The notes under the pieces are model-generated. The model was not told where the DNA came from. It did not search any database and saw nothing but the letters and a program-made list of their open reading frames with translations. The translations under genes were made by a program, and so were the position numbers. This document shows positions 1 to 10,080 of a DNA stretch of 64,000 bases, piece after piece. Numbering within the stretch: the stretch's first letter is position 1; the number at the start of each line of letters is the position of its first letter. Source of the DNA: Amaurobius ferox (lineage: Eukaryota; Arthropoda; Arachnida; Araneae; Amaurobiidae); contig OX578135.1 in NCBI GenBank assembly GCA_951213105.1, positions 159,535,750 to 159,599,749 on the forward strand, written 5' to 3'.

Positions 1-1
1 C

Positions 2-566
2 CACTACAGATGATGTTGCATTGTCTAACTGGGAGGCTTGTGAGCGTGTTTGTGAGATCGCCTCATCATCGATAGAAATATAATTAAGACCTTCCCTGAT
101 GGTTACAGAATGTGTACAAAAATATCGTATAGACTTGTATTTTTCAGACCATCTTGTTTCACTAAGACAAATCACTAAAAAATCTGATCACTTGCTTTAT
201 TGTTCCAATTGTGTTTCTGATTTCTGGCACATGATTGAGGCCATTGACCACTAGGTTCAATGGATGGGATGCGCAATGAAAATATACAGGCTTTTGGATA
301 GTTCTCGCTGATCCTTTGTTGAACACCAGTATCTTTTCCAGCCATCGTGGAGCATGTAGAACCCTAAACCAATAAGCTTAGTCATTTCTAGTCAACTTTT
401 CCGCGAAGTGCAAAATAGTATTTGCTACACTTTCTGCATCTAATTTCTCAAGCTCTGCAAAACCCATGAATTCTTTTATCATACAATCAACATCAGCAAC
501 TTCTTTGATGTGTCTTATTCCAAGAGACATTTGCGCTTTGCAACTAATGTCAGCAGTTGCATACAA
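2..566 (-). pseudogene. hAT-type transposase remnant (DUF4371/ZMYM-like)
   Basis: Read on the minus strand this gives a broken protein that resembles the DUF4371 part of hAT-derived transposases such as the 52 kDa repressor/ZMYM group. The first open piece (566 to 378) has DISCKAQMSLGIRH and EFMGFAEL, matching the family's D-x-S-x-x-x-Q-x-S-L-x-I-R and F-x-G-F stretches. Further on, YFHCASHPLNLVVNGL is the family's HCASHxLNL signature, and SETRWSEKYKSIR is its ETRW block. At least one stop, after EKLTRND, and one frame change between the last two blocks break it. It runs off the left edge of the window, so the 3' end is not seen. The family assignment rests on these recalled motifs, not on a search. 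Confidence 0.7.
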
Positions 567-588
567 TTTCCACTACCAATATGCAGCT

Positions 589-631
589 AATATTGGCTCT
601 ATTTTGGTTTAGCCAAAATAGAGCCAATATT
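589..631. repeat. Perfect 19 bp inverted repeat with 5 nt loop
   Basis: The arms 589-607 and 613-631 are exact reverse complements around the loop TTTAG. It lies just upstream of the hAT remnant, so it may be the end of that element or a tiny foldback insertion. No target duplication is obvious. Confidence 0.6.
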
Positions 632-1520
632 GGCCAAACCTTAGGTGCCAAGATACAGTCAATATCAGCTATATCTTGATCACCCACATTTAGCAGATTT
701 TAAAATCTTGCATATTAAAATACTGTTTTATCTAAATACTATTTTTACTTTCCTTATATACATAATGTATAAGGAAAGTATTGTGAGGGGTCGAAAATTC
801 GAATTCGAGTTTTCGACGGGAGAGCACGTTTCAAGCATCCCTGATCACGAATGAAACAGTTTTGAGGTGATGTCTGTGTGTGTGCGTGTGAAAGTATGTG
901 TCTGTCTGTGTGTGTGTGTCAGCGAGTCTGTAACGTAATCGAATGTTCAGAATCTTAAACGTAATCGAATCTTCAAAACCCCCCAAATTTTCGAGTGAAA
1001 TTTAAAAAAAAATCATAAAATCAAAACCATTAATAAAGCTACGTAAATAGACATTTCTTATATAATTTTTCCTTAGAAAACGATTGACATAAACTTTAGA
1101 ACGATAGCACGAACCGTTCTCGAGATATTGTACATTTTTAAAATAAATTTATCAAAAAATCCCATAAATTAAAAAAATATATTAACTGTTGAGAAACATG
1201 TTCACTTTTCATATGTAATATCATGCGATGAAATTGCTGACATCATTCTCGTAAATCTTGCTCGTTCCATTCATGAGAAAAGATACTTTGATTAATACTT
1301 TTGTATTTGAACGCCAATAGTCATTTATCTGCTGTAAGAATAACTTATTTATCCGTTCAAAACGTTTGGCGACGAATATGGCGGAATGTCGCCAACTTGG
1401 CGACTTTTTTAAATGTTGCCAAATGAACGAAAATCTCGCCAAATGGATAGGAATGACGCTAAATCAATGAAAATGACGACTAATTGTCGAAAATTCAATA
1501 TCTTGGAAAGAATATAAGTA

Positions 1521-2894
1521 CAGTATTGTGGCAATTAATTGAGAAATGCAGTTTTTTTTTATAAAATTCAGTTTTATTCAAGTTTTCTATGGATACATTT
1601 AAAACTAATAAGTATTACTTACTAATAAGTATACTAATAAGTATATAAGTACTAAACTAATAAGTATTATAAGTAGTACCCTCCCCGAGACTTTATAACA
1701 TCACAGACACGTTTCGGCATGGAATGTACTAGACTAGCACATGTAGTTTTAATTTCAACGTCTCTAAACCATATGTCAATAACGGCCGAAATTAGCTTGT
1801 CCATCGTCGTACAGTCAAATTTGTGAAGCCGTTTTTTGACAATAGCCCACAAATTTTCTATGGGATTCAAGTCTGGTGAATTCCCGGGCCAATCCAGTAC
1901 GGTAATATTTTTTTTTAGCAGAAATTTTTGATTCGCTTCGAAGTGTGACATGGCGGGCTGTCTTGTTGGAAAACGCAATCTCCGTTCGGCCACAGTTTAG
2001 CCATGGTTGGAAGCACTTTTTGGGTCAATATGACTTCGTAACTGGCACTGTTCATCATTCCCTCTACGGGAACAAGAGATTCTGTCCCCAAAACGCTGAA
2101 ACAACCCCAAAACATCTTTTTGGGCGGATGCTTGGGTGCTTGATTGATGTGGTGCTGATTGAGAGGTTCTCCTTGGCTCCTTCTCACGAACATAGATCTA
2201 AATCCCTGAACCACAAAATGTGTTTGTCAGAAAAGAGAACTTTCTCCCAGTCCATGTTTTGTATTTTCGTGCCCATTCCAACCTTTTTTTCTTCATGCGA
2301 AGCGTCAGAAGCTGCTTCTTGTACGGTCGACGTGCTCTCCGTCCGCGTTCTAACAGCCTGTATCGCACTGTTGAAGGTGCAATATCAACACCAGCTGCCA
2401 CCATGGACTTAGACAGGTCAAAACTGGTTAATCGAGGATTTTTAACACTCATTCGATGTAAAGTTTTGTCGTCACGAGTCGAAGTTGATCTTTTTCGGCC
2501 GCATCTTCCAGAGCGGTTGGTTCCAGCATTTCCTGTTTCCTGAAACCGCTTCCAGATCCCCCCGACACTTGCTGTACTCACTCCACATATTTTACCTATT
2601 TCCTCGAACGTCTTAGAAGTGTGTTCTCTAAGCGCAATCACTTTAGCACGTGTTTCCGCGCTGATATCCATGACGCTAATGAGCCCCGCAACAACTGAGA
2701 AACTACCACTGCGGAACACCTGCCACCTGGCGGAGGAATTTGAACACCTGCTACTTACCAGGTGCATACGAACACCTGCTACTTTGATAATAACTGCAAT
2801 TTGAACTCTGAGCTAATTTGGAGTGCTTCTTCCTAAGCTTACGTGTGATAAAACGAAAAAAAATGACATTTCTCAATTAATTGCCACAATACTG
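1521..2894 (-). mobile_element. Tc1/mariner element with intact ends
   Basis: The element is 1374 bp. The 28 bases at 1521-1548 are an exact inverted repeat of 2867-2894. It is flanked by TA at 1519-1520 and 2895-2896, the target duplication expected of Tc1/mariner. It sits inside family A copy A1. Copies A2 (near 19735) and A3 (near 44860) show the unoccupied sequence, in which AATATAAGTA runs straight on into TCTACTATAAG. The transposase inside is broken, so the element cannot move by itself, although its ends look usable in trans. Confidence 0.9.
1667..2671 (-). pseudogene. Tc1-like transposase (DD34E), two frame breaks
   Basis: The first reading frame starts MDISAETRAKVIALREH and carries the paired helix-turn-helix region, with CGVSTASVGGIWKRF and a GRKR hook. 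The catalytic core then follows: FSDK(T/H) holds the first D, VFQQDSPPCH the second, and SPDLNPIENLWAIV the E. Thirty-four residues separate the second D from the E once the frames are joined, as in Tc1-type DD34E. The frame changes near 2215-2240 (after the first D) and near 1915-1925 in a run of A. About 330 residues in total is the normal Tc1 length. ATG 2671 is preferred over 2767 because the usual Tc1 N-terminus starts there. Confidence 0.85.
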
Positions 2895-3096
2895 TATCTA
2901 ATAAGAATAACCTATGTTTTTACTATAAAGGTAGTAAATTCATTGCATTATATAAGGAAAGTCATGTGTTGCCCACATCAAATTTTTAATACTGGGTTCA
3001 GTGTTGCAACCGTTAATTATGATTATTACTATTATTTGTACTTTTTCTAATTGTCGGTTTTATTTACCTGCTTTACAGATATTTAAATAAATACTG

Positions 3097-4015
3097 TTAC
3101 AATTCTGGAATTGTGGGTGTACTCTCAGGATACAAGAATGGGGTCTGAATTTTTGGATAACAATCGCTTTTATTTAAAAGCACTAACAGGAATAATATAC
3201 AGCAAATAGCTCGATAACTATCTTACAAGATTGCTAAACAACTGTCAAATACAATAAAACAGCAATTAAATGCTCAGCTAATTCACAAAATATCAGATAC
3301 TGTTCTCAAAGCACTGACATATTAATTCAATTTAGTTTGTGGCGGAGCTGTATTGCGTCACTGCTACAAAAGACATCCCTGTTATTCCCTCGGCCTCGAA
3401 GAATTCTTTTGGGCCTGACGGTATAGTGCGGGATCAGCAATCTAAAGGTTCCGAGTTCGAACTGGTGAGAGAGGTGAGATCGTTGGAGAGAGAGAAGATT
3501 GCCTGCTCGTTTTTCATCCAGGGTTACCAACTGTGGGGGCCGCAGATTCCCGATGATGAGGAGGGGGGATAGGTTCGAACTCGGAACCTAGAGCATCGTA
3601 GACCCGTATTATGACCGTTGAGTCAGCAGAAATCTCCGAGGCCGAGGGAATAATTTTGGGATGTCTTTCGTAGCAGTGAGTGACGCATGCATCCCCGCCA
3701 CAAGCTTATATCACGTCAAGTTTCTCCAACTGAGCGATGACTTCCTTATATACTCTCCATAGAAATTTCTAGAAGGTGTTCGTATTTCCAAGAATATTCG
3801 ATATTTCTAGAGAGTTATAGTATATTCGAAAAGCCGCTAAGTTGGCGATAAATGGCCAAATCTAGCAACCATACCTTGAAAAGTATGGCAACCTTATTTT
3901 TACGTAATAGATTATTGTAAAAGTTGTTTTTCATTGGAGATAGGCAATATGTAAAAAAAGCATTTTATGTATTCGTATCAACATGTACTGTTGGGTTTTG
4001 TATTACAAATCAAAC
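3097..4015 (-). mobile_element. LTR-like repeat, copy L2 (split by an inverted-repeat element)
   Basis: Related to 43133-43700 read on the opposite strand. Shared stretches include GGATACAAGAATG, TCACAAAATA, CTCCAACTGAGC and TATATACTCT. The pair looks like a solo LTR family: TG...CA ends, a TATA-like box (TATATAAA in the 43133 copy) and no coding sequence between. The right-hand limit here is approximate. It is interrupted at 3337-3703. Confidence 0.4.
3337..3703. mobile_element. Inverted-repeat (MITE-like) element inside L2
   Basis: The ends TTGTGGCGG (3337) and CCGCCACAA (3703) are inverted. Similarity between the arms continues inward for about 60 bp through GCGTCACT, AAAGACATCCC and TTATTCCCTCGGCCTCG. 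A second inner pair, GGTTCCGAGTTCGAAC near 3448 and its complement near 3573, folds as well. No open frame of interest is present. The inner pair resembles a tRNA T-arm box B (GTTCGAAC), so tRNA ancestry is possible. Comparison with 43133-43700 shows that the host repeat resumes after it, which supports insertion, but no clean target duplication could be read. Confidence 0.6.
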
Positions 4016-4679
4016 TAAAATAGTTTAAACTTTCTAGTTTTGTTAGAATCCAGTTGGTTCTAACATATAAAAAGGAGCAAATTAGTTCAAAATGAGGAAG
4101 AGCAAAATATTCTTGCTAACTTTCCGCTGTATCGAAAGCCGCCTTGTTTCGAAATCCGCCTTGCTAAATATCCGCCTTGTTTCGAAAGGAATAAACCTCC
4201 TTCACTTCTTTACAATGATGATCTTAAGATTCAGTAGTGTATTCAGTAATCTTAATTATCTTCGTACATTGAATTTATTTATTTATGAATTCTCTGTGTG
4301 TTTAATACTTCATTAATTATGGAAATAACTGTTAATCATAATTTTATTCCATTAATTAATGTAATAATATACTTTTAATTTTGCTAAATTCTTTCCCATT
4401 TTTTTATTATTACTATTCTTTATATCTTATCAGATATAGCTTCACATTTGATTATTATTTGCTTAAAAATATATCATTACTATTATCAATACTTCTGAAT
4501 AATTACTCATATTATTTTATATACATACAAAAAAACCTCAAATTATGCCTTCCTTTTCCTTGATTATATGGATTAAAATATGTATCTGATTATAATATAC
4601 TATAACGCGCAGCGAACAGGCGTAGAGTTTTAGAAAACTTTGGGAGGGATGTGGGGGCTTGAGGCTGCTCATTCTTCTT

Positions 4680-5480
4680 TAATGTGAAGAATATAGAGTA
4701 AAACCTTTCTAACGGATACTTCGATTTTGTTGGAAAAACTAAACAAACAATTGCGATTCACGATTCCCCAGAACGCTGTTCAACTAATAAATTTCCTTTT
4801 GAACGACTCACTTCGTTCTCGGGTGTGAATCCCGGCGTTTTTCCGGCAAGCAAATCGTGCGCTCGATTCGTATGCAAGTAATTTGCATATCCGGGGGACA
4901 TTTCCGGTTACGGTTACGATTACGTTCCGGATGGGTCCCATAATATATAAATACTGGGTTCATCTTAAAGCAGTTGTCTTGTATTCTATTCTTGTCTTGA
5001 CTTGTGATCTGTATGACCTTATCAGTTCGATCTTGTTATTATTGATCGTTGTGTTTTGCATCTTAATATACGGTAGGCATTTAATTCGCGGATGGTGAAA
5101 TGCAGTAATGGATTAGTCTGAAATAATGTCAAGTCGCTTGCTAATTGTGAAGTTCAGTTGAGAACTTGTTTATTTCGATCCGAACCAACGAAGTTTTTGC
5201 TTGTGTCAGGCAGTGATTAATTTTTCAATACCTCCTCGCCAAGTGTGCTACCGGACGAGATGGCTTTAAGAAAGTGCACGCCATGTCTAGGTAAAGTAGT
5301 TATTTTTACCTAATATCCGTTTTACACAACTGCTTAAGTGACTCAGTATTCAAACGCAACTCCTTTGAGCTCTTTAGATCACGTTCTGTATATAGTGCTT
5401 GTGCAAGTGTTTTACCATGTGTTGTAAACTGGTAATAGATTTCTAATTCAATAAAATAAATAGATTTTAACTACTTTATG
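4680..5480 (+). other. LTR-like promoter/polyA stretch, unassigned
   Basis: No gene is seen. A TATA-type box (AATATATAAATAC at about 4942) lies downstream of a moderately GC-rich stretch, and AATAAAATAAATAG near 5452 could serve as a polyA signal. That order fits a solo LTR, but I could not define matching ends. The start also has CCTTTCTAACGGATAC near 4703, which resembles a pogo/Tigger end. Both ideas are weak. Confidence 0.25.
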
Positions 5481-5726
5481 ACTCTTCTCTTCATGGATAC
5501 AGGAAAATTCACACGCTACTCTGAGCTATAAAACGTTAAAGTTTCGCATTTATCCAGACATTTAACGGACACGCTTCTATATAGGACACGAACATTTAAT
5601 TTACTTTTTGGAATTATCGACACATTAATTTGAAGGACATTTCCAAATTGTCCCACAAGATATAAAGACCGTATAATATCTTATTCTCCGGCCAATGACA
5701 AATGATGATTTATGTCAAACACATTT

Positions 5727-6228
5727 TAAAATCTGATGTGGGCAGCACATGATTTTCTCTACAGACTTGAATTCATTTTCTTATGTTTTATTTTATGATT
5801 CATTAGATTGAGTTTAATTGTAGGAAATAGCATTAATACTTTTCTCATATTATATCCAATTTGCACTACTTTTAATGCATCTTCGTTTAATGTGACAATT
5901 TATGGCATTTTAAAATTTTCCTAAAAAAAAATTAAAATATCTCGAACAGTTCGTTCTAGAGTTATAGGGTCAATCTTAATTTGTTTTGTTATCAAAAATT
6001 ACATGAAGAGCAAGTATATAACTAATATATTTCATTATCTGTAGTCATTAATTTAAGATTTTCAAGATTTTTTGCTGGCCATTTTGGAAAATAGGGTCGA
6101 TTATATTTTTCCGAATTATGCCAAAATCTAATCAGCATCAGGAAAAATCTCAAGGACTTTTCTATGAAATTTCTTAAAATTTAGTTGCTTAGTTTATCAA
6201 CTATAATGAAAAACATCATTAGCTCTTC

Positions 6229-6277
<49 letters not shown>

Positions 6278-6560
6278 GCAAGTTCTTTTTTCACGAATCG
6301 TACCAAAATCTAATTAGTACCAAAGTAACACGCAATTGATTTATTATTTACCAAATTTTATTAAATTTGTCAATTAGTTTTTGAGTTAGAGTAGATGCAT
6401 ACATTGCATAGCCACACAAACATTCACACACAGACGTCGCGCTAAAAATAGTTTTTTAGTGCTCTAGGCTGCGCGAAATCCATCGAAAACTCGAGTTGCG
6501 ATTTTTGATTCGATTCCAATATTTTACTTATACATTACTATGTATTGTAGGAAAAATAAA
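5727..6560 (-). mobile_element. Family B repeat, copy B1
   Basis: On the minus strand it runs from the GGAAAATATTGG-like start and the TCGCAACTCGAGTTTTCGA block, through a short CA/GT stretch and GATTAGATTTTGGTACGATTCG, to the terminal hairpin CATGTGCTGCCCACATCAGAT. Ends and internal order match the other B copies. A run of about 44 A at 6234-6277 interrupts it, probably an expanded A-tract. Class inferred as for family A. Confidence 0.6.
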
Positions 6561-6870
6561 AATTGTGCATTCAAGAAATATAAAATAAGCTACTATAATT
6601 TCCAGTTGCACATAGTATAATTTAGAGCATAAAAACAAACTAGCCAAAAAAGATCAGCAATTCAGTAGTTAATCACGAAGTTGGAGGTCTTTTTTTTTCT
6701 GTATACTATTATGCAGTTTTCCACAATAATATACTTACATTATTTTATATAACAATACTTCGCAGTCAAAAATCAAAGCTCTAATATTTACTTCTTAGAA
6801 GAAATTAACTTTGGTTTATACAAGTAATTTACAAATAGAACTTTTGGAAGTTCTCGCATATATACCGGGT

Positions 6871-7157
6871 TGTTGTTGTTGAGACCCAGACCGTCCGACC
6901 TACCAGAAAGGTGTAAGGTAACTGTTTGGACAGCCGGGAAGTGCCACCCAATTTAGACCGGAACCCAGTGGGGGAGGCATCCACAGGGACCGTACCTTCC
7001 TTCCCCTACCACCAACCTCTCAGAAGGACTTACGGACCCACATGTTTAACGTGATCGTACTCCGCGTGAACACGGCGGCAGTTTTGGCAGTGACTGGAAT
7101 CGAACCCGGGCCTACCGAGTGCAACTCCAGGGCGCTAACCAATGGGCTACCGCGCCC
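6871..7157 (-). mobile_element. tRNA-derived SINE, copy S1 (full length)
   Basis: Read on the minus strand it starts GGGCGCGGTAGCCCATTGG, with an A-box-like TAGCCCATTGG and a perfect B box GGTTCGATTCC, so polymerase III transcription is plausible. It has a central body shared with 36171, 58986 and two older copies, and ends in (CAA)n. A 15 bp duplication (GCATATATACCGGGT) flanks it at 6856-6870 and 7158-7172. It landed in the terminal repeat of the palindromic element that follows. Confidence 0.9.
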
Positions 7158-7162
7158 GCATA

Positions 7163-7690
7163 TATACCGGGTGATTCAAAAGTTCGGAGCAAAAGTAAAA
7201 CGCTATAAAAATATCTATGGGTCGGAGAGACATGCGGTTTGCAGATTAATATTCACCGTGGTGGAGGATTTTGTGTGGCATGAAAAAAAAATTAGTTCAA
7301 ACTCTCGACACTCGGGGGGCTGCGGTAGATAAATCTATGGAGATGACTTATGCATGGGGGTGATTGCACACATGACTGGCCTGCGAGATCCCCAGATCTC
7401 ACACCCGTGATTTTAGGTATTCCCCACAACGAGAAATCACAGGGTGTGAGATCTGGGGATCTAGCAGGCCAGTCATGTGTGCAATCACCTTCATGCGTAA
7501 GTCATCTCTATGGCTTTATCTGCCGCAGCCCCCCGAGTGTCGAGAGTTTGAACTAATTTTTTTTTCATGCCACACAAAATCCCCCACCACGGTGAACATT
7601 AATCTGCAAACCGCATGTCTCTCCGACCCATAGATATTTTTTTTTATAGTGTTTTACTTTTGCTCTGAACTTTTGAATCACCCGGTATAT
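7163..7690. mobile_element. Palindromic mariner-derived foldback element
   Basis: The two arms, about 255 bp each, are near-perfect reverse complements around 7420-7437. The ends TATACCGGGTGATTC and GAATCACCCGGTATA also carry TA at the boundary. Each arm, read inward, encodes DWPARSPDLTP, the block around the third catalytic D of mariner-type transposases. The unit is therefore built from a transposase gene end, joined head to head. It has no intact gene and lies in the Helitron's 5' part. Confidence 0.8.
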
Positions 7691-8099
7691 AAATAAAATT
7701 GAAAATTTCTCTTTATTTGTGTGTTTGTCTCATCATCACGAGAGAACGGCTGCACCGAATCGATGAAATTTTGGCTTGGACTTGAAATAGCCCACTCAAA
7801 ATTTAATCCAGGTTTTCAGTTTCTAATACCAGGGATTGTCTAGATATTAATTAAAGACTCGCAATTAAACCCTCCATAGAGATAACATTATGCAGAAGAT
7901 ATTTTTTTCACCAATTTATTTGAAGAAAATTATATCATATCGCTTAGCAACGGATTTAAATCCAACTTGCTTATGCCGCAAACTATTTTTATTAAATCTT
8001 TTCCGATTTAAATAATAAATATATGTATATAAAATAAATTTCATCGATATTGCATTTTTGATTGGATTATATCAATTATTCTGATTTAAACGTTATTAT

Positions 8100-8590
8100 T
8101 ATTGATATTTTCCGGGATTATTGTTATTTTGACAAATATTTTAGAAACTCAATTGTTGTAGTACGGGCAATCTTTACGGCGGTTATTAATATTTTTAATT
8201 TATTACGTCATTTGTTTTATTTTGGCAAAAAATTTTGAAACTCTTTGTAATACGGGTAATCTTGTAATACACGGGCATATCTTCTAATCTACAATATAAA
8301 TAGTACGGGTATATCTTTCCAGACAATTTTAAAGCTTTCATTTTGGCATATATTGAATTCAATTACGGCCTTCAGGTTTAAATATTACGGGATTATTAGA
8401 GTTTTCTATTTATTACGTCATCTGTTTTACTTTGGCAAAGATTTTAGAAACACATATGTTGTAGTACGCGTAATCTCTACTTATACACGGGTATATCTTC
8501 TAACATTCTCGAATATAAGTAGTATGAATCCCATACAATTTCAGTGCTTTTATTTTGCATATATCGATTTAATTTCATATTTTTTGTAAA
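8100..8590 (+). repeat. Two diverged tandem blocks inside the Helitron
   Basis: Blocks beginning near 8100 and near 8370 share TTATTACGTCATCTGTTTTA-like sequence, TTTGGCAAA, TTGTAGTACG and ACACGGGTATATCTTCTAA in the same order, with 15-25 percent apparent difference. They probably arose by an old internal duplication. Confidence 0.55.
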
Positions 8591-8919
8591 TGTGTTTACA
8601 AATCTTTTATTCTTCAGATCTGCCCTTAAAGATAATGTTGTATAGCGAGATTAAAGATTCTGAAACTTTTTTTTACGAGCATTAAATTAAATATTTGAAT
8701 AGAATATTTTGATTTACAATGTCATTCAGTATACTATAGGAATTTGCATATGATTGTGAATTTTAAGTTTTTTGTATTATATACTCCGTGTGAAGAACGG
8801 GTATACTGCTAGTACTGAATATAATTTCCTTACTTAAGGGGACGGTGGACGTTGAAATGAGAAAAATCGACTAAAACAAATTTTTTTTTTAAATATATAA
8901 CATTATTTTATGCATTTAA

Positions 8920-9219
8920 CCTTTTGCTTACAGGTGGGACGGCGCCCACCCCAAACGAATAACCTCCCCAAAAACAGGTATTTGACATACCCTATCCCAA
9001 ACAGTTCGATCCCCCTTTGCAGGCATTGGCATCCATGGAAATCGCCGACAGAAACATTGCACCTGCTGCAGCAAGTGCAATGTTTCTGTCGGCGATTTCC
9101 ATGGACGCCAATGCCTGCAAAGGGGGGTTGAACTGTTTGGGATAGGGTATGTCAAATACCTGTCTTTTTGGGGAGGTTCTTCGTTTGGGATGGACGCTGT
9201 CCCACCCGTAAGCAAAAGG
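8920..9219. mobile_element. piggyBac-type palindromic MITE, copy PB1
   Basis: A 300 bp almost perfect palindrome centred at 9069-9070, flanked by TTAA at 8916-8919 and 9220-9223. The ends read CCTTTTGCTTAC and its complement. TTAA targets and CC starts are piggyBac hallmarks. No transposase is present. The innermost roughly 70 bp read GKSPTETLHLLQQ-like on each arm (WKSPTETLHLLQQ here), which is the N-terminus of a mariner transposase and matches 54625-54650. The unit is thus a chimera. Confidence 0.8.
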
Positions 9220-9223
9220 TTAA

Positions 9224-9829
9224 ATGTATTTTTTTCGAAACGGAATTTTCAATGGTTTTACATTTTTAAAATGCTCCACGCGTCTTAATTTTTGTTTGAG
9301 ATACATAAAATTAGGCAAGGCGACACCTTTCATACTTTTTAATGAAACTGGGTATACATTTTATAATTGGACTTTATTAAGGTAATTAAAAGTGAATAAG
9401 AACCTAATTAAATGATGAAAATTAAGTTTCAATGCAGAAAAATATTTTTAAAAAATTGATTTTCTAAGGGATTTAAAAATGAATACCCAAATTTGTTCAT
9501 AATGTGTTTTTGAGTGATCATAATGTAAAATGAATCAAAAATGTGAACAAATGGTACACAAGGAGCATTTTCAAATTTTTGTTAAAAAAAATCAAATTAA
9601 AAAAAATACAAAATTATAACAGAATTGAAAAAAATTTAATGGTATTTTACATAGTAATGTTAAGAGGAATATTTATACAAATTTTCATGTTTTTAAGTCA
9701 ATAAATAAAAAAAAATTTAACATCTACCGTCCCCTTAAGCCTTTAAGAGAACATTTTAAAAATCCATTATTTAAATCTGCAACAATGCTCATCTTCTCAT
9801 AAAATTATTTGAAAATAAAACGAAAAAAA
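9224..9829. other. AT-rich stretch without recognised features
   Basis: No gene or named repeat seen. The motif CCGTCCCCTTAAG near 9727 is the complement of CTTAAGGGGACGG near 8835, so 8835-9740 may be the outer frame of an older inverted-repeat insertion in which PB1 is nested. Confidence 0.4.
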
Positions 9830-10080
9830 TATCAAATGTGGCTCCAGCCCTATAAAACCGAAATGGTTTTGCTTGAATAACATTTTGCAAAATAAAACTT
9901 CACTTTTGTAACATTGAAAAAGAAAATAAAAACTATCCAAAATCTGATTACATACACGTATGACTTTCAAAGAGCTACAAATTCTTGCTAATTGTTTATA
10001 GCTATCACTTTTAGTTAAGCATTACAAACTTGAAAAACGTAAAATTTTCATATTTCAACTTGCCAAGACTGTTAAACTTG
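9830..10080 (+). repeat. Repeat family D, copy 1
   Basis: Shares AAATGGTTTTGC, GAATAACATTTTG, ATCTGATTACATACAC, CTTTCAAAGAGCTA, TTGTTTATAGCTA and AAGCATTACAAA, in order, with 33895-34190 and in part with 34340-34560 and 42190-42480 (opposite strand). Non-coding. Class unknown. Confidence 0.6.

Larger units (their letters stand above)
742..2996 (+). mobile_element. Family A repeat, copy A1 (split by Tc1)
   Basis: This is a non-coding repeat found at least four times here. It begins TTTTTACTTTCC followed by a palindrome built on CTTTCCTTATA and TATAAGGAAAG. It then has a TCGAAAA/TTTTCGACGGG block and a GT-rich microsatellite. It ends TATATAAGGAAAGT followed by a hairpin (ATGTG, loop, CACAT) and ATCAGATTTTT (ATCAAATTTTT here). 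The first and last 14 bases are inverted repeats of each other. Subterminal inverted repeats, a 3' hairpin, T-rich insertion sites and a microsatellite are the build of Helentron-associated elements (DINE-1 type). That class is inferred. Without the Tc1 insertion the copy is about 0.88 kb. Confidence 0.6.
6853..8812 (+). mobile_element. Non-autonomous Helitron (3' end firm, 5' end tentative)
   Basis: The 3' end has the canonical Helitron form: a short hairpin CCGTGTGAAGAACGG at 8786-8800, then GTATACTG and CTAG at 8809-8812, followed by T. Towards the 5' side, GAACGGCTGCACCGAATCG and GATGAAATTTTGGCTTGG (about 7745-7780) match a block common near the 5' ends of arthropod Helitrons. A TC start near 6853 with CATATATAAATAAAATTG continuing after the foreign DNA at 6861-7690 would fit, but only a comparison could fix it. 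No Rep/helicase coding sequence is present. Two related 230-270 bp blocks sit at 8100-8590. Confidence 0.6.

Noticed and set aside
645..854. 69-codon open frame on the plus strand
   Set aside because: It overlaps the start of family A copy A1 and has no family resemblance; non-coding repeat.
4700..5600. Complete pogo/Tigger element
   Set aside because: Only one end-like word, CCTTTCTAACGGATAC, is present. The similar TTTAACGGACAC near 5570 is in the same direction and no transposase is found.
7042..7332. 96-codon open frame on the plus strand
   Set aside because: It crosses the SINE and the palindromic element, and similar frames recur in each SINE copy.
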